A stretch of DNA of 64,000 nucleotides from Burkholderia sp. NRF60-BP8 (GCF_001522585.2 NZ_CP013374.1:310001-374000); one strand, 5' to 3'. Positions 18,305-29,012 are shown, numbered from the stretch's first letter. The notes: generated by a model from the sequence alone, not told the origin. Translations and numbers: made by a program.

Positions 18305-19261
18305 ATGCGCGCCCTTTCCGTTCGAACCTTGTCCGCCGTCCTGTTCGCCGTCGGCACACTCGTCGGCACGGCCGCCGCCAGCCATGCATGCGAAGTGCCG
18401 CCTCCCGTGCGGACGATCGACCCGCCCGGCTACTACGACGACCCCAGCGGCTATGCGCGCGACGTGAAGCCGATGCGCGACTTCGTCGCGAAGCTGAACG
18501 CGGCGGCGGATCGCGGCGACTGGTCGTGCGCGTTGACGCTACTCGACGGTTGGGCGCAATCGGATGCGTTGATGGGCCCGATCTCCGGCTATCAGGGCGA
18601 CTACGAGCGTTCGTGGGCCGGCACCGATTTCGCGATGGTGATCCTGCGCATGCCGTATGGGTTGCGCGAAGCGAATCGCGCGGCATTCAACGCGATCGAC
18701 CCGTGGCTCGAACGCATCGCGATCGCGACCCGCAATGCCGAGGCGATCAACCATCTGCACAACAATCTCGTGTATTGGGCCGGGCTCGACCTGATCGCGA
18801 TCGGCACCGTGACCGACAATGCAAGCCTGATCGATTCGGGCTTGCTGCGGGTGCGCGAAGGCATTCGCGACATCCGCCCGGACGGTTCGCTCGAGCGCGA
18901 GGTCAAGCGCGGCGACCGCGCGCTTCACTATCACACGTTCGCGCTGCTGCCGCTCGTGTTCGCGGCCGAACTCGTCCAGCGGCGCAACATCGATCTCTAC
19001 CGCGAAAACGACGGTGCGATCGGCCGCCTCGCGAACCTCGTGATCGACGCGGTGGAAGATCCCGCGAGTTTCAGGAAGATCACGCCGATCAAGCAGGACC
19101 TGTTCCCGTGGACGTTCCGCGACGAACTGAGCTGGGTCGAGCCGTACTACGCACGCTTTCACGACCGACGCCTGCCGGCGATCATCGCGCCGCGCCGCCC
19201 GTTCGGCGAATGGCGGCTCGGCGGCGACGTGACGGCGGCATGGGGCGCGCCGCTGCCATGA
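18305..19261 (+). CDS. PL5 (alginate lyase-like) secreted protein, atypical active site
   Basis: A 318-residue protein with a signal peptide ending near ASHACE. The helical alginate-lyase fold is recognisable from RDVKPMRDFVAKLN, NNLVYWAGLDLIA and the strongly conserved block DGSLEREVKRGDRALHYHTF, which carries the catalytic Arg and Tyr positions of PL5 enzymes. Where PL5 lyases have NNHxYW this protein has NNLVYW, so the His thought to neutralise the substrate carboxylate is Leu. It may be a lyase for another polyuronide, a binding protein, or inactive. It stands alone, without other alginate genes. Confidence 0.7.
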   Translation: MRALSVRTLSAVLFAVGTLVGTAAASHACEVPPPVRTIDPPGYYDDPSGYARDVKPMRDFVAKLNAAADRGDWSCALTLLDGWAQSDALMGPISGYQGDYERSWAGTDFAMVILRMPYGLREANRAAFNAIDPWLERIAIATRNAEAINHLHNNLVYWAGLDLIAIGTVTDNASLIDSGLLRVREGIRDIRPDGSLEREVKRGDRALHYHTFALLPLVFAAELVQRRNIDLYRENDGAIGRLANLVIDAVEDPASFRKITPIKQDLFPWTFRDELSWVEPYYARFHDRRLPAIIAPRRPFGEWRLGGDVTAAWGAPLP

Positions 19262-19542
19262 TGCGCGGCGCGGCGGGTCGCGGCGCGGCAACCCGGGTCG
19301 GCGGCGCGCATCGCGAACGCGAGCGCTTCGGCGAGCGCTTCTGCAAGCGCTTCTGCAAGCGCTTCGGTAAGCGCTTCGCCGAGCGCCTCGCAACGCTCGC
19401 GCAGCAGCGCGCGCAGTGCCCCCGCGATCACCTGCCGGTCGCGCCGATCATCCAGGCCAAACACGGACCCGGCCTCCGGCACCGCGAACGGCCCGGGCGC
19501 CGGCACGGAAACGTCCGACAAGCGCTTCGCGTTTCGCTCCAT
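19159..19542 (-). CDS. Doubtful small protein with EALA tetrapeptide repeats
   Basis: A 127-codon frame, unlike any family I recognise. GAGG six bases before its ATG and its position 39 bases after xylH make it a candidate last gene of the xylose operon. Residues 1-50 look protein-like (VFGLDDRRDRQVIAGALRAL), followed by an EALT/EALA repeat of about 20 residues that would form a helix. The last third is rich in Arg/His/Pro and looks out of frame, and its 3' end overlaps the PL5-like gene by 103 bases. A frameshift inside the repeat could explain this. Confidence 0.35.
   Translation of the reverse strand: MERNAKRLSDVSVPAPGPFAVPEAGSVFGLDDRRDRQVIAGALRALLRERCEALGEALTEALAEALAEALAEALAFAMRAADPGCRAATRRAAHHGSGAPHAAVTSPPSRHSPNGRRGAMIAGRRRS
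19321..19392. repeat. Six 12-nt tandem repeats
   Basis: Six successive 12-base units of the form RAGCGCTTCKGC (first GAGCGCTTCGGC, last GAGCGCCTCGCA) run without interruption. Read on the minus strand they encode the EALx tetrapeptides of the overlapping small ORF. Such repeats are prone to slippage in whole 12-base steps, which would keep the frame. Confidence 0.8.
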
Positions 19543-19581
19543 GGTCGTCCTCTTGGTCGACGCGCGGCCGACACGGCTTCG

Positions 19582-20793
19582 TCACCGCCGGTTCGACCGC
19601 GACACCACGTCGATCCACACCGCCAGCACGAGCACCGCGCCCTTGACGATCATCTGCCAGTACGCATCGACGTCCAGCATCGACATCCCGTTGTCGAGGC
19701 TCGCCATCACGAGCGCGCCGATCAGCGCGCCGTAGACCGTGCCCGACCCGCCGCGCATCGACGTGCCGCCGATGAAGCACGCGGCGATCGCGTCGAGTTC
19801 GCCCATCGAGCCGGCGGACGGCGACCCGGCCGCGAGCCGCGCCGTGTTGACGAGGCCGGCAAACGCGCACATCAGCCCCATCAGCGCGAAGATCGCGAGC
19901 TTCACGCGATCGGTGTCGACGCCCGACAGCCGCGTCGCCTCCAGGTTCGAGCCCACCGCATAGATCCGCCGGCCGAACACGGTCTGCGTCGCGATCCACG
20001 AGAACACGCCGAGCAGCACGAGCAGCAGCAGCACGGGCACCGGAATACCGCCGTAACGATCGAGCGTCGCGACGAACGCGAACAGCACCGCGCCGGCGCC
20101 GACGATCTTCGCGACGTCCTGCCACAACGGGGCGACCGCGAGCCGGTAGCGCCGCCGCGTGCCGCGCTGCCGCACCACCAGCAGCGTCGCGACCGCGAAC
20201 AGCAGGACCGCGAGGCCGTCCCCGGCCAGACGCGGCAGATAGCCCTGCCCGATGAACACGAAACCGTCCGACACGGGCGCGATCGTCGAGCCGCCCGTCA
20301 CGCCGAGCAGGATGCCGCGAAACGCGAGCATCCCGCCGAGCCCGACGATGAACGACGGCACGCGCCGATAGGTCGACCACCAGCCGTTGAAGAGCCCGAT
20401 CAGCACGCCGAGCGCGAGCACGGCCGGAACCGTCGCCGCGACCGGCCAGTGGCGGTTGACGTCGAGGATCGCGGCGACGCCGCCGAGTAGCCCGAGCAGC
20501 GAGCCGACCGACAGGTCGATCTCGCCCGCGATGATGACGAACACCATGCCGCACGCGAGCATGCCGGTGATCGACATCTGCCGCAGCAGGTTCGACACGT
20601 TGCGCGGCGTGACGAACGCGCCGTCCGTCAGCACCGAGAAGAACGCCCAGATCGCGACGACCGCGAACAGTAGCGCGAGCACCTTGTAGCGCGTGAAGAC
20701 GTGGCGCAACGGCAGCCGCGGCGCGCGGCCGTCCGGACGCCGCGCGTCCGCATCCGGCGTCGCCGGGGTCGAGGAAGAAAGTTCGGAATTCAT
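19582..20793 (-). CDS. xylH: D-xylose ABC transporter permease
   Basis: A 403-residue permease. It has the RbsC-family signature [38 protein letters not shown] (a XylH-like region) and [20 protein letters not shown]. It is longer than typical RbsC proteins because of the extra loop near residues 200-245, as in XylH. Its ATG overlaps the xylG stop (ATGA at 20790-20793), so translation is coupled. It forms the inner-membrane channel for xylose. Confidence 0.93.
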   Translation of the reverse strand: MNSELSSSTPATPDADARRPDGRAPRLPLRHVFTRYKVLALLFAVVAIWAFFSVLTDGAFVTPRNVSNLLRQMSITGMLACGMVFVIIAGEIDLSVGSLLGLLGGVAAILDVNRHWPVAATVPAVLALGVLIGLFNGWWSTYRRVPSFIVGLGGMLAFRGILLGVTGGSTIAPVSDGFVFIGQGYLPRLAGDGLAVLLFAVATLLVVRQRGTRRRYRLAVAPLWQDVAKIVGAGAVLFAFVATLDRYGGIPVPVLLLLVLLGVFSWIATQTVFGRRIYAVGSNLEATRLSGVDTDRVKLAIFALMGLMCAFAGLVNTARLAAGSPSAGSMGELDAIAACFIGGTSMRGGSGTVYGALIGALVMASLDNGMSMLDVDAYWQMIVKGAVLVLAVWIDVVSRSNRR

Positions 20794-22349
20794 GTCGCAC
20801 TCGCTGCGGTGGGTTCGGCGGGCAGCCGCGCGGGCTTCAGCGCGGCGCCGAGAATCTGTTCCTGCGTGAGGCCCTGGTTGACGAAATCGCCGCGCAGCTC
20901 GCCTTCACCGATCACCAGCACGCGATCGGCCAGGCCGAGCACCTCCGGCAGTTCCGACGACACGACGATCAGCGCGACGCCGCGCTTGGCCAGCGCGAAG
21001 ATCAGCCGGTAGATCTCGGCCTTCGCGCCCACGTCGACGCCGCGCGTCGGCTCGTCGAGGATCAGCACCTGCGGCTCGGTCAGCAGCATCTTCGCGAGCA
21101 CCGCCTTCTGCTGATTGCCGCCCGACAGGCTCGCAATCGACAGGAACGGATGCGCGGCGCGCACCGACAGCCGCTGCATCTCGGTGCGGATCGCGTCGAG
21201 CTCGGCGGCCGCGTCGATCCGCCCGCGCGCCGCGAAGCGCTGCAGCACCGCCAGCGTGATGTTGTGCCCCACGCCGAGCTGCGGCACGATGCCGTGGCGC
21301 TTGCGGTCCTCCGGCACCATCGCGATGCCGGCGCGGATCGCGTCGGCCGGCGAGCGGATCGACAGCGGCCGGCCGTTCATCGTCACGCTCGCCGTGCACG
21401 CGCCCGGATACGCGCCGAAGATCGCCTGCATCAACTCGGTGCGGCCCGCACCGACGAGCCCGGCCACGCCGACGATCTCGCCGCGCCGCACGCTGAACGA
21501 CACGTCGTCGACGCGCTTGCGGCGCGCGTTCGTCACGTCGCGGCACGTCACGTGGCGCACGTCGAGCACGACGTCGCCGATCTCGTGCGGCTCGCGCGGA
21601 TACAGGTCGCGGATCTCGCGGCCGACCATCATCGCGATGATCCGGTCGGTCGTCAGCGCATTCATCGGCTCGGTCGCGACATGGCGGCCGTCGCGGATCA
21701 CGGTGACCGTATCGCATACGGCCGCCACCTCGTCGAGCTTGTGCGAGATGTAGACGCACGCGACGCCACGGCGCTTCAGGTCGCGCACGATGTCGAGCAG
21801 GATGCGCGTCTCCGACGCGCTCAGCGACGACGACGGTTCGTCGAGGATGAGCAGCTTCGCGTGCTTGTTCAGCGCCTTCGCGATCTCGATCAACTGCTGG
21901 TGGCCGCCGCCGTAGTTCATCACCGGCTGCGCGACGTTGATCGTGTCGATCCGCAATTCGTGCAGCAGCTCCTCGGCGCGCCGCACCATCGCCGCGAAGT
22001 TCATGCGCCCGCCCGGCAGCGTGATCTCGTTGCCGAGGAAGATGTTCTCGGCCACCGACAGCTCGGGCACGAGCATCAGCTCCTGATGGATGATCGCGAT
22101 GCCCGCGCGCTCGGTGTCGCGCACGCCGGACGCCACGAGCGGCGCGCCTTCCCAGCGGATCTCGCCGTCCCACGTGCCGTGCGAGTACACGCCCGACAGC
22201 ACCTTCATCAGCGTCGACTTGCCCGCGCCGTTCTCGCCGCACAGCCCGACGCATTCGCCGGGCCGCACGGTCAGGTCGATGCCGTCGAGCGCCTTCACGC
22301 CGTCGAAGGCCTTGACGATGCCGCGCATCGTCAGCAAGGGTTCCGTCAT
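20790..22349 (-). CDS. xylG: D-xylose ABC transporter ATP-binding protein
   Basis: A 519-residue double ATPase. Domain 1 has [17 protein letters not shown] (Walker A), [15 protein letters not shown] and [12 protein letters not shown]. Domain 2 has the degenerate [27 protein letters not shown] and [13 protein letters not shown]. The frame stays open upstream through the xylF region, but [10 protein letters not shown] at 22349 is the homologous start. A large stem-loop ends about 15 bases before it. Confidence 0.93.
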   Translation of the reverse strand: MTEPLLTMRGIVKAFDGVKALDGIDLTVRPGECVGLCGENGAGKSTLMKVLSGVYSHGTWDGEIRWEGAPLVASGVRDTERAGIAIIHQELMLVPELSVAENIFLGNEITLPGGRMNFAAMVRRAEELLHELRIDTINVAQPVMNYGGGHQQLIEIAKALNKHAKLLILDEPSSSLSASETRILLDIVRDLKRRGVACVYISHKLDEVAAVCDTVTVIRDGRHVATEPMNALTTDRIIAMMVGREIRDLYPREPHEIGDVVLDVRHVTCRDVTNARRKRVDDVSFSVRRGEIVGVAGLVGAGRTELMQAIFGAYPGACTASVTMNGRPLSIRSPADAIRAGIAMVPEDRKRHGIVPQLGVGHNITLAVLQRFAARGRIDAAAELDAIRTEMQRLSVRAAHPFLSIASLSGGNQQKAVLAKMLLTEPQVLILDEPTRGVDVGAKAEIYRLIFALAKRGVALIVVSSELPEVLGLADRVLVIGEGELRGDFVNQGLTQEQILGAALKPARLPAEPTAASAT

Positions 22350-22363
22350 TCGTTCATGCCTCG

Positions 22364-22420
22364 CAGTAAGCGCGGCCGCCGTCGCGGCGACCGCGCGTCG
22401 CGCCCGTCGTACGCTTACTG
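22364..22420 (-). promoter_or_regulatory. Intercistronic stem-loop between xylF and xylG
   Basis: CAGTAAGCG (22364-22372) and CGCTTACTG (22412-22420) form a 9-bp stem around a GC-rich 39-base interior that can itself pair. One arm overlaps the xylF stop codon. Such structures often protect the binding-protein message from 3' decay or lower downstream translation, giving excess binding protein. That role is inferred. Confidence 0.5.
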
Positions 22421-23443
22421 GCTCGCCAGCTGGGCCTGGGTATAGAAGCCGTCCTTCACGACGACGTCGACGTTGCGCTTGGTCAACAGCGTCGGCTGCA
22501 GCAGCACCGTATCGACCTTCTTCTTGCCGTTGTCGTATTGCGCGTTGAACGCGGGCTTCGTGCCCTTCGCGAGATCGACCGCGAGCTTCGCGGCTTCGCT
22601 CGCGATCAGCTTCAGCGGCTTGTAGACGGTCATCGTCTGCGTACCGGCGATCACGCGCTTGACCGCGGCCAGATCGGCATCCTGGCCGGACACCGGCACC
22701 TTCCCGGCCAGATGCTGCGCGGCGAGCGCCTGGATCGCGCCGCCGGCCGTGCCGTCGTTCGACGCGACGATCGCGTCGATCTTGTTGTTGTTCGCGGTCA
22801 GTGCGTCCTCCACGATCCGCAGCGCGGTCGACGCGCTCCATTCGGGCACCCACTGCTGGCCGACAACCTTGATGTCGCCGCGGTCGATCGCGGGCTTGAG
22901 TACCTTCAGTTGCCCTTCGCGCAGCATCTTCGCGTTGTTGTCGGTCGGCGCGCCGCCCAGCAGGAAATAATTGCCCTTCGGCTTCGCGGCGAACACGCCC
23001 TGCGCCTGCAGCTCGCCGACCTTCTCGTTGTCGAACGAGATATAGGCGTCGACGTCCGCGTCGAGGATCAGGCGATCGTACGACACGACCTTGATGCCGG
23101 CCTTGCGCGCTTCGGCGACGACGTTGCCGAGCGTCTTCGAGTTGAACGGCACGATCACGATCACGTCGACGCCGCGCGAGATCAGGTTCTCGATCTGCGA
23201 AATCTGCCGCTCCTCGCTCGCATCGGCCGACTGCACCGACACCTTCGCGCCGAGCTTCGTCGCGGCCGCGACGAAATAGTCGCGATCGCGCGACCAGCGC
23301 TCGACGCGCAGGTCGTCGATGCAGAAGCCGATCTCGGGCTTGTCCTTGCTCGCGTGGGCGAGCGGCGTGCCCAGCGCGAGGATCGCCAGCGCGGCGGCGC
23401 CGGCAAGCGAACTCAATACGGTACGACGCGTCACGGATTTCAT
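22415..23443 (-). CDS. xylF: D-xylose-binding periplasmic protein
   Basis: A 342-residue binding protein with a twin-arginine-like and hydrophobic leader ([20 protein letters not shown], cleaved near AHASKDK). The mature N-terminus [20 protein letters not shown] is characteristic of XylF, as is [20 protein letters not shown] and [26 protein letters not shown] seven bases before the ATG supports the start. It delivers xylose to XylGH. Confidence 0.94.
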   Translation of the reverse strand: MKSVTRRTVLSSLAGAAALAILALGTPLAHASKDKPEIGFCIDDLRVERWSRDRDYFVAAATKLGAKVSVQSADASEERQISQIENLISRGVDVIVIVPFNSKTLGNVVAEARKAGIKVVSYDRLILDADVDAYISFDNEKVGELQAQGVFAAKPKGNYFLLGGAPTDNNAKMLREGQLKVLKPAIDRGDIKVVGQQWVPEWSASTALRIVEDALTANNNKIDAIVASNDGTAGGAIQALAAQHLAGKVPVSGQDADLAAVKRVIAGTQTMTVYKPLKLIASEAAKLAVDLAKGTKPAFNAQYDNGKKKVDTVLLQPTLLTKRNVDVVVKDGFYTQAQLASQ

Positions 23444-23529
23444 GTCTCCACTCCTTGTTATGGAACCACCTCACGAACCGCGGGCGGCCGCCGGATTGCA
23501 CCGCCCGCATCGAATCACGGCGACGTGCG

Positions 23530-25008
23530 TCAGGCGCCCGTCGCAAACACCGGTTCGAGCGCACGATACAGCGCGCGAAACGTCGGCCGCCGCACGTCGC
23601 GATACCACGCGTGCCGCGCGGAGTCGGGCTCGCGCACCGCGACGACCGGCGGTTGCGGACACACGTCGGCGAGCGCCGCATCGGGTTCGAGCGCGAGATG
23701 TGCGAGACGCGCGGCGCCGAGCGCCGGCCCCACTTCGCCGCCCGCGCGCAGCGTCAGCGCACGGCCGCTCAGGTCCGCGAGCATCTGCGTCCAGTACGCG
23801 CTGCGCGAGCCGCCGCCGATCACGGTGATGTTGTCGGGCGCGTGCCCGGCCGCATGCAGCGCGTCGATGCCGTCGAGCAGCGCGAAGCCGACGCCTTCGA
23901 GCGTCGCGTTCGCGAGATCCGCGCGCCGCGTGTCCGGCGTGAGCCCGTAGAACACACCTTTCGCGTTCACGTCGTTGTGCGGCGTGCGCTCGCCGCTCAG
24001 GTACGGCAGGAACCACGGGCGGCTCGCGCGTGCGTTCGTTTCCGCATCGTCGAGCAGCGCCGCGACGCCGTCGTAACCGGCCAGTTGCGCGGTGAAGTCG
24101 ACGCAGCCGGCCGCGTTCAGCATCACGGACATCAGGTGCCACGTATCCGGCAGCGCATGACAAAAGCTGTGCACCGCCGATTCGGGATTCGCGCGGAACC
24201 CGTCCGACACCGCGAAATACACGCCCGACGTGCCGAGCGACAGCAGCGCGTCGCCGGGCCGCACGATCCCGACGCCCACCGCGCCGGCCGCGTTGTCGCC
24301 GCCGCCGGCCACCACCGGGATCTCGCGCAGGCCGAGCGCCCGCGCGACGGCCGGCAGCAGCGTGCCGGTGATGCGATTGCCCTCGAAGACGGCCGGCATC
24401 TGCGCGCGCGACAGCCCGCAGGCCGCGAGCAACGTGTCGTCGTAGTCGCGCTTCGCGACGTCGAGCCACAGCGTGCCGGCGGCGTCCGACGGATCGGTCG
24501 CGAACGCGCCGGTCAGCCGGTAGCGCAGATAATCCTTCGGCAGCAGCACGTAGGCGATGCGCGCGAACACGTCGGGCTCGTGACGGCGCACCCACAGCAG
24601 CTTGGGCGCCGTGAACCCCGGCATCGCGATATTGCCGGCCACCGTGCGCAGCGCGGGCGCGAGCCGTTCGAGTTCCTCGCACTCGGCATCCGCGCGGCCG
24701 TCGTTCCACAAGATCGCGGGGCGCAGCACGTCGCCGTGGGCATCGAGCAGCGTCGCGCCGTGCATCTGTCCGGTCAGGCCGAGCGCATCGATGTCGCGCG
24801 GGTCGATGCCGGCCGTGCGCGCGTCCGACACGAGTGCGGCGAGCGCGCCGCATGCGGCGTCCCACCAGTCGCGCGGCGCCTGCTCGGACCAGCGCGGCTG
24901 CGGCCGGCTCACCGCGAGCGGGCGGCCCGCGCTTGCGCGCACCGCGCCGTCGCGGTCGAGCAGCACCGCCTTCACGCCCGACGTGCCGAGATCGAGTCCG
25001 ATGTACAT
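23530..25008 (-). CDS. xylB: Xylulokinase
   Basis: A 492-residue FGGY-family kinase that phosphorylates D-xylulose to D-xylulose 5-phosphate, feeding the pentose phosphate pathway. Seen: [17 protein letters not shown] with Asp6, [13 protein letters not shown], and the catalytic Asp238 in [17 protein letters not shown], equivalent to Asp233 of E. coli XylB. The adenosine-binding [20 protein letters not shown] lies near the C-terminus. It starts four bases after the xylA stop. Confidence 0.94.
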   Translation of the reverse strand: MYIGLDLGTSGVKAVLLDRDGAVRASAGRPLAVSRPQPRWSEQAPRDWWDAACGALAALVSDARTAGIDPRDIDALGLTGQMHGATLLDAHGDVLRPAILWNDGRADAECEELERLAPALRTVAGNIAMPGFTAPKLLWVRRHEPDVFARIAYVLLPKDYLRYRLTGAFATDPSDAAGTLWLDVAKRDYDDTLLAACGLSRAQMPAVFEGNRITGTLLPAVARALGLREIPVVAGGGDNAAGAVGVGIVRPGDALLSLGTSGVYFAVSDGFRANPESAVHSFCHALPDTWHLMSVMLNAAGCVDFTAQLAGYDGVAALLDDAETNARASRPWFLPYLSGERTPHNDVNAKGVFYGLTPDTRRADLANATLEGVGFALLDGIDALHAAGHAPDNITVIGGGSRSAYWTQMLADLSGRALTLRAGGEVGPALGAARLAHLALEPDAALADVCPQPPVVAVREPDSARHAWYRDVRRPTFRALYRALEPVFATGA

Positions 25009-25012
25009 GGCG

Positions 25013-26335
25013 TCAGCGCAGCCCGTAGATCGCCTGGTTCACGATGTTCTCGAGCCGCTCCTGCGCGCCGCTTGCATGCCGCGGGTTCACGCCCCGCGCG
25101 AGCGCGTCGGTCGCCAGCGACTCCAGCGTATAGCCGCCCGACAGGATCTTGCGGCCGAACTCGCTGTCCCACTGCGCGTAGCGCTGCCGGCGCAGTGCGT
25201 CGAGCCGGTCGTTCTCGACCAGCACCGCCGCGCGTTCGAGCGCGAGCGCGAGCACGTCGATCGCACCGACGTGACCGTAGAACAGGTCTTCCGGATCGAT
25301 GCTCTGGCGCCGCACCTTCGCGTCGAAGTTCATCCCGCCGGTCGTGAAGCCGCCGTGGCGCAGGATCTCGTAGAACGCGAGCGTCAGTTCCTCGACACTG
25401 TTCGGGAACTGGTCGGTGTCCCAGCCGTTCTGCGGATCGCCGCGGTTCGCGTCGACGCTGCCGAACACGCCGAGCGCGAATGCGTTCGCGATCTCGTGAT
25501 GGAACGAATGGCCCGCGAGCGTCGCGTGATTGGCCTCGATGTTCACGCGGATCTCGTTCTGCAGTCCGTACTGCACGAGGAAGCCGTGCACCGTCGCCAC
25601 GTCGTAGTCGTACTGATGCTTGGTCGGCTCCTGCGGCTTCGGCTCGATCAGCAGCGCACCCTTGAAGCCGATCCGGTGCTTGTGCTCGACGACCATCGAC
25701 AGGAAGCGGGCGAACTGGTCGCGCTCGCGCTTCAGGTCGGTATTGAGCAGCGTCTCGTAGCCTTCCCGGCCGCCCCACAGCACGTAGTTCTCGCCGCCGA
25801 GCCGATGGGTCGCGTCGAGCGCATGGCGTACCTGGGTCGCGGCCCACGCGAACACGTCGGGGTTCGGGTTCGTCGCGGCGCCGGCCGCGAAGCGCGGGTG
25901 CGAAAACAGGTTCGCGGTCCCCCATAACAGCCGCACGCCGGTTGCCTGCTGACGCTCGGCGAGATAGTCGACCATCCGCGCGAAATTGGCCGCGTATTCG
26001 CGCAGGCTGTCGCCTTCCGGCGCGACGTCGGTGTCATGAAACGTATAGAACGGCGTGCCGAGCTTCGTGAAGAACTCGAATGCGGCGTCGGCCTTCATCC
26101 GCGCGCGTTCGAGCGCGTCGCCGGGCTGCTGCCACGGCCGCTGAAACGCGCCCTGCCCGAAGATGTCGTGGCCGGGCCACACGAACGTGTGCCAGTAGCA
26201 GACCGCGATCCGCAGATGCTCGGCGAGCGTCTTGCCGAGCACGCGCCGCTCGGGGTCGTAATGGTGATAGGCGAGCGGGTTGTCCGACTGCGGGCCTTCG
26301 TAGCGAATTGCGGGAATGTGTTCGAAATACGACAT
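25013..26335 (-). CDS. xylA: Xylose isomerase
   Basis: A 440-residue enzyme converting D-xylose to D-xylulose with two divalent metals. His100 and Asp103 lie in [12 protein letters not shown], aligning with His101/Asp104 of E. coli XylA. The metal-site segment [18 protein letters not shown] and [15 protein letters not shown] are intact. The start at 26335 has GGAG five bases upstream; an in-frame upstream extension to 26368 is not homologous. First gene of xylABFGH, divergent from xylR. Confidence 0.95.
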   Translation of the reverse strand: MSYFEHIPAIRYEGPQSDNPLAYHHYDPERRVLGKTLAEHLRIAVCYWHTFVWPGHDIFGQGAFQRPWQQPGDALERARMKADAAFEFFTKLGTPFYTFHDTDVAPEGDSLREYAANFARMVDYLAERQQATGVRLLWGTANLFSHPRFAAGAATNPNPDVFAWAATQVRHALDATHRLGGENYVLWGGREGYETLLNTDLKRERDQFARFLSMVVEHKHRIGFKGALLIEPKPQEPTKHQYDYDVATVHGFLVQYGLQNEIRVNIEANHATLAGHSFHHEIANAFALGVFGSVDANRGDPQNGWDTDQFPNSVEELTLAFYEILRHGGFTTGGMNFDAKVRRQSIDPEDLFYGHVGAIDVLALALERAAVLVENDRLDALRRQRYAQWDSEFGRKILSGGYTLESLATDALARGVNPRHASGAQERLENIVNQAIYGLR

Positions 26336-26585
26336 GGCGTCTCCGTGCAGGTTCTTGTTGCAGCGCAACGCACGTCGGGATGACGCACGCGGCCGAATTC
26401 GTTGGCTGGATCGTGCCCGCGCGCCTGCCGGCCGGCAATTGCGAAATTGCGCAGCACGCTTGATGTTTCTTGCCAGCCGCGTTCGCGCGGCGCAGGTTCC
26501 GTCCTACAATCGCCGTACACCGCGCGCCGCCTCCATGAGCGCGCCCCGGAGACAACGGCGCCCGACGCGCTCACCCGACACCGAG
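26336..26585. promoter_or_regulatory. Divergent xylA/xylR promoter region
   Basis: A 250-base gap between xylA and xylR. It holds two adjacent direct copies of AATTGCG (26438-26444 and 26445-26451), a plausible half-site pair for the AraC-type XylR, and a TACAAT -10-like hexamer near 26503 facing xylR. No -35 element of good quality is obvious. Confidence 0.4.
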
Positions 26586-27779
26586 ATGACACGCGCCCCA
26601 TCCGCCCAGACACCGCACCGCATCGCGCTGCTGTTCAATGCGAACAAGGTCTACGACCGCGAGATCATCAGCGGCATCGGCCAATATCTGCACACGACGC
26701 GCGTCGTGTGGGATCTCTTCCTCGAAGACGATTTCCGCTGCCGGCTCACCGGGATCGAGCGTTTCGACGGCGACGGCATCATCGCGGACTTCGACGACCC
26801 CGCCGTCGCCGACGCGCTCGCCGGTTCGCCGCTGCCGATCGTCGCGATCGGATCGTCGTACGAGGATCCGGCGCAATACCCGGAAGGCGTCCCATATATT
26901 GCGACGGACAACCCGAAGCTCGTGTCGCTCGCCTATACGCACCTGATCGGGGCGGGACTCGCGCATTTCGCGATGTACAGCCTGCCGGTCGCGCAGGAGA
27001 ACCGCTGGGCGCAGCAGCGCGAACTGGCGTTCGACCGGCTCGCGCGCGCGGACGGGCTCGACGCGCCGATCTACCGCGGGCTGTCGACGAGCGCGTCGGG
27101 CTGGAATCACGCGATCGAACAACTGATCGACTGGCTGCATGCGCTGCCGAAGCCGGTCGGCGTGATCGCGGTGACCGATGCGCGCGCGCGGCACCTGCTG
27201 CAGGCGTGCCTGATCGCCGGCATCGCGGTGCCGGAACAGGTCGCGATCATCGGTATCGACAACGATCCGCTCACGCGCACGCTGACGCGCATTCCGTTGT
27301 CGTCGGTGATCCAGGGCACCGAGGAAATGGGCCGCACCGCCGCGCACCTGCTGCACCGGATGCTGCGCGGCGCGCGCTTTCCTGGGCAGCGGATTCTCGT
27401 GCCGCCGGTCGGCATCAACGTGCTCGAATCGACGCGCCACCAGCCGCTCGCGAGCCCGCACGTGATGCGTGCGCGGCATTTCATCCGCCAGTACGCGTGC
27501 CAGGGGATCAAGACCGAACAGGTCGCCGACTATGTCGGCGTATCGCGCTCGCTGCTCGAGGAGCACTTCCGGCGCGAACTGCAGCGCACCGTGCACCAGG
27601 AGATCCTGCGCCACAAGCTCGAAGCCGCGCAGGCGCTGCTCGCCGGCCGGCAGGCGTCGAGCGCCGAAGTCGCGATCCGTTGCGGGTTCACGTCGCTTCA
27701 GTACATGTACGCGGTGTTCAGGCGCGAACTCGGCTGCACGCCGCGCGAATATCAGGAACGCGCGGCCGCCACGAACTGA
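26586..27779 (+). CDS. xylR: Xylose operon transcriptional activator, AraC type
   Basis: A 397-residue regulator. The N-terminal two-thirds is a periplasmic-binding-protein-like xylose sensor beginning RIALLFNANKVYDREIISGI, very like XylR of enteric bacteria. The C-terminal 100 residues hold the two AraC helix-turn-helices (KTEQVADYVGVSRSLLEEHF and SSAEVAIRCGFTSLQYMYAV). An ATG at 26535 would add 17 residues without homology. Divergent orientation to xylA supports xylose-dependent activation of the operon. Confidence 0.92.
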   Translation: MTRAPSAQTPHRIALLFNANKVYDREIISGIGQYLHTTRVVWDLFLEDDFRCRLTGIERFDGDGIIADFDDPAVADALAGSPLPIVAIGSSYEDPAQYPEGVPYIATDNPKLVSLAYTHLIGAGLAHFAMYSLPVAQENRWAQQRELAFDRLARADGLDAPIYRGLSTSASGWNHAIEQLIDWLHALPKPVGVIAVTDARARHLLQACLIAGIAVPEQVAIIGIDNDPLTRTLTRIPLSSVIQGTEEMGRTAAHLLHRMLRGARFPGQRILVPPVGINVLESTRHQPLASPHVMRARHFIRQYACQGIKTEQVADYVGVSRSLLEEHFRRELQRTVHQEILRHKLEAAQALLAGRQASSAEVAIRCGFTSLQYMYAVFRRELGCTPREYQERAAATN

Positions 27780-27806
27780 CGCCCGCCGCCCATCCGACAT
27801 CCACTC

Positions 27807-28895
27807 ATGCACATCGATACCGATTCCTCATACCTGACGCCCGGCGTGGCCCGCGTGCATGCCGAGCCGTGGGGCGCGTTGCCCGACGGCGAGCCCGTGC
27901 GGCGCTATACGCTGCGCAACGCGCACGGGATGCGCGTCGTCGTCAGCGACCTCGGCGCGACCGTCGTGTCGTGGCTCGCGCCCGACCGCACGGGGCGCTT
28001 TGCCGATATCGTGCTCGCGCACGACACGCCGGCCGAGTACCTCGAATCCGGCGTCTATCTCGGCGCGACGATCGGCCGATGGGCGAACCGGATCGCCGGC
28101 GCGCGCTTCACGCTCGACGGCGTCGACTACCTGCTCGACCGCAACGAGAACGGCAACCTGCTGCACGGCGGCGCGAACGGATTTCATCGTGCACGGTGGG
28201 ACGTGCTCGACGATAACGGCGGGCTGACGCTGCGGCTCGATTCGCCGGAAGGCGACGCGGGATTCCCCGGCAACGTGAGCGTGCAGGTTCGCTACACGCT
28301 CGACGACGACGGCACGCTGACGATCGACTATACGGGGTGGACCGATGCGCCGACGCCGCTGAACCTGACGAATCACAGCTACTTCAACCTGAACGGGCGC
28401 GCGGGCAGCGACGTGCGCGGCCATCTGCTGCACATCGACGCCGACGCGTTCCTCGAAGTGGACGATGCGCTGATCCCGATCGGGACGGCCGACGTGACGG
28501 GCACGGCGTTCGATTTCCGGCAAAGCGCGCCGCTCGGCGCGCGCCTCGACTGGCCGCATGCGCAACTGGCGCGCGCACGCGGCTTCGATCACTGCTTCGT
28601 CGTGGGCAACGGCGCGCGCGAGGTCCGGCCGGTCGCACGCGTCTACGATCCGGAGAGCGGCCGCGAGTTGACCGTGTCGACCGATCAGCGCGGCCTGCAG
28701 CTCTATACGGGCAACTATCTCGACGACGTGCGCGTGAGCGGCGGCACGCGGTGCGCCCGACACGCGGCACTGTGCGTCGAGGCGGGCGGCTTTCCGGATC
28801 AGGTCAACATGGACGGCTTGCGCGACGAAGCGATCGTGCGTCCGGGCGACGTCTATCGGCAAACCACCCGGTATCGGGTGGGGGTTCAGGCATAG
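27807..28895 (+). CDS. galM: Aldose 1-epimerase (mutarotase)
   Basis: A 362-residue GalM-family protein that interconverts alpha and beta anomers of aldoses. Seen: VVVSDLGATVVSWLAPD, YLGATIGRWANRIAGARF, the catalytic His in NLTNHSYFNLNG and the catalytic Glu in LCVEAGGFPDQVN. It follows xylR by 27 bases on the same strand, so it probably serves xylose. The symbol reflects family only. Confidence 0.9.
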   Translation: MHIDTDSSYLTPGVARVHAEPWGALPDGEPVRRYTLRNAHGMRVVVSDLGATVVSWLAPDRTGRFADIVLAHDTPAEYLESGVYLGATIGRWANRIAGARFTLDGVDYLLDRNENGNLLHGGANGFHRARWDVLDDNGGLTLRLDSPEGDAGFPGNVSVQVRYTLDDDGTLTIDYTGWTDAPTPLNLTNHSYFNLNGRAGSDVRGHLLHIDADAFLEVDDALIPIGTADVTGTAFDFRQSAPLGARLDWPHAQLARARGFDHCFVVGNGAREVRPVARVYDPESGRELTVSTDQRGLQLYTGNYLDDVRVSGGTRCARHAALCVEAGGFPDQVNMDGLRDEAIVRPGDVYRQTTRYRVGVQA

Positions 28896-28917
28896 CTCGC
28901 GCACGGGACGCGCGAGC
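28895..28917 (+). terminator. Hairpin after the mutarotase gene
   Basis: GCTCGCGC (28895-28902) and GCGCGAGC (28910-28917) form an 8-bp stem with a 7-base loop directly at the mutarotase stop. There is no T-run, so it may be a weak or Rho-assisted terminator. Confidence 0.4.
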
Positions 28918-29012
28918 CGCGTCGTCGCGCGTCAGGCGGCGTCGACGTCGCGCCGGGCGACTGCCGCGCCGGCGACGGCGATCGGCGCGATCGGCGCGCC
29001 GGGTTTCATGCT

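Noticed and set aside
22350..23681. Long N-terminal extension of XylG through the xylF region
   Set aside because: It is an open shadow frame of xylF; XylG homology begins exactly at the ATG at 22349.
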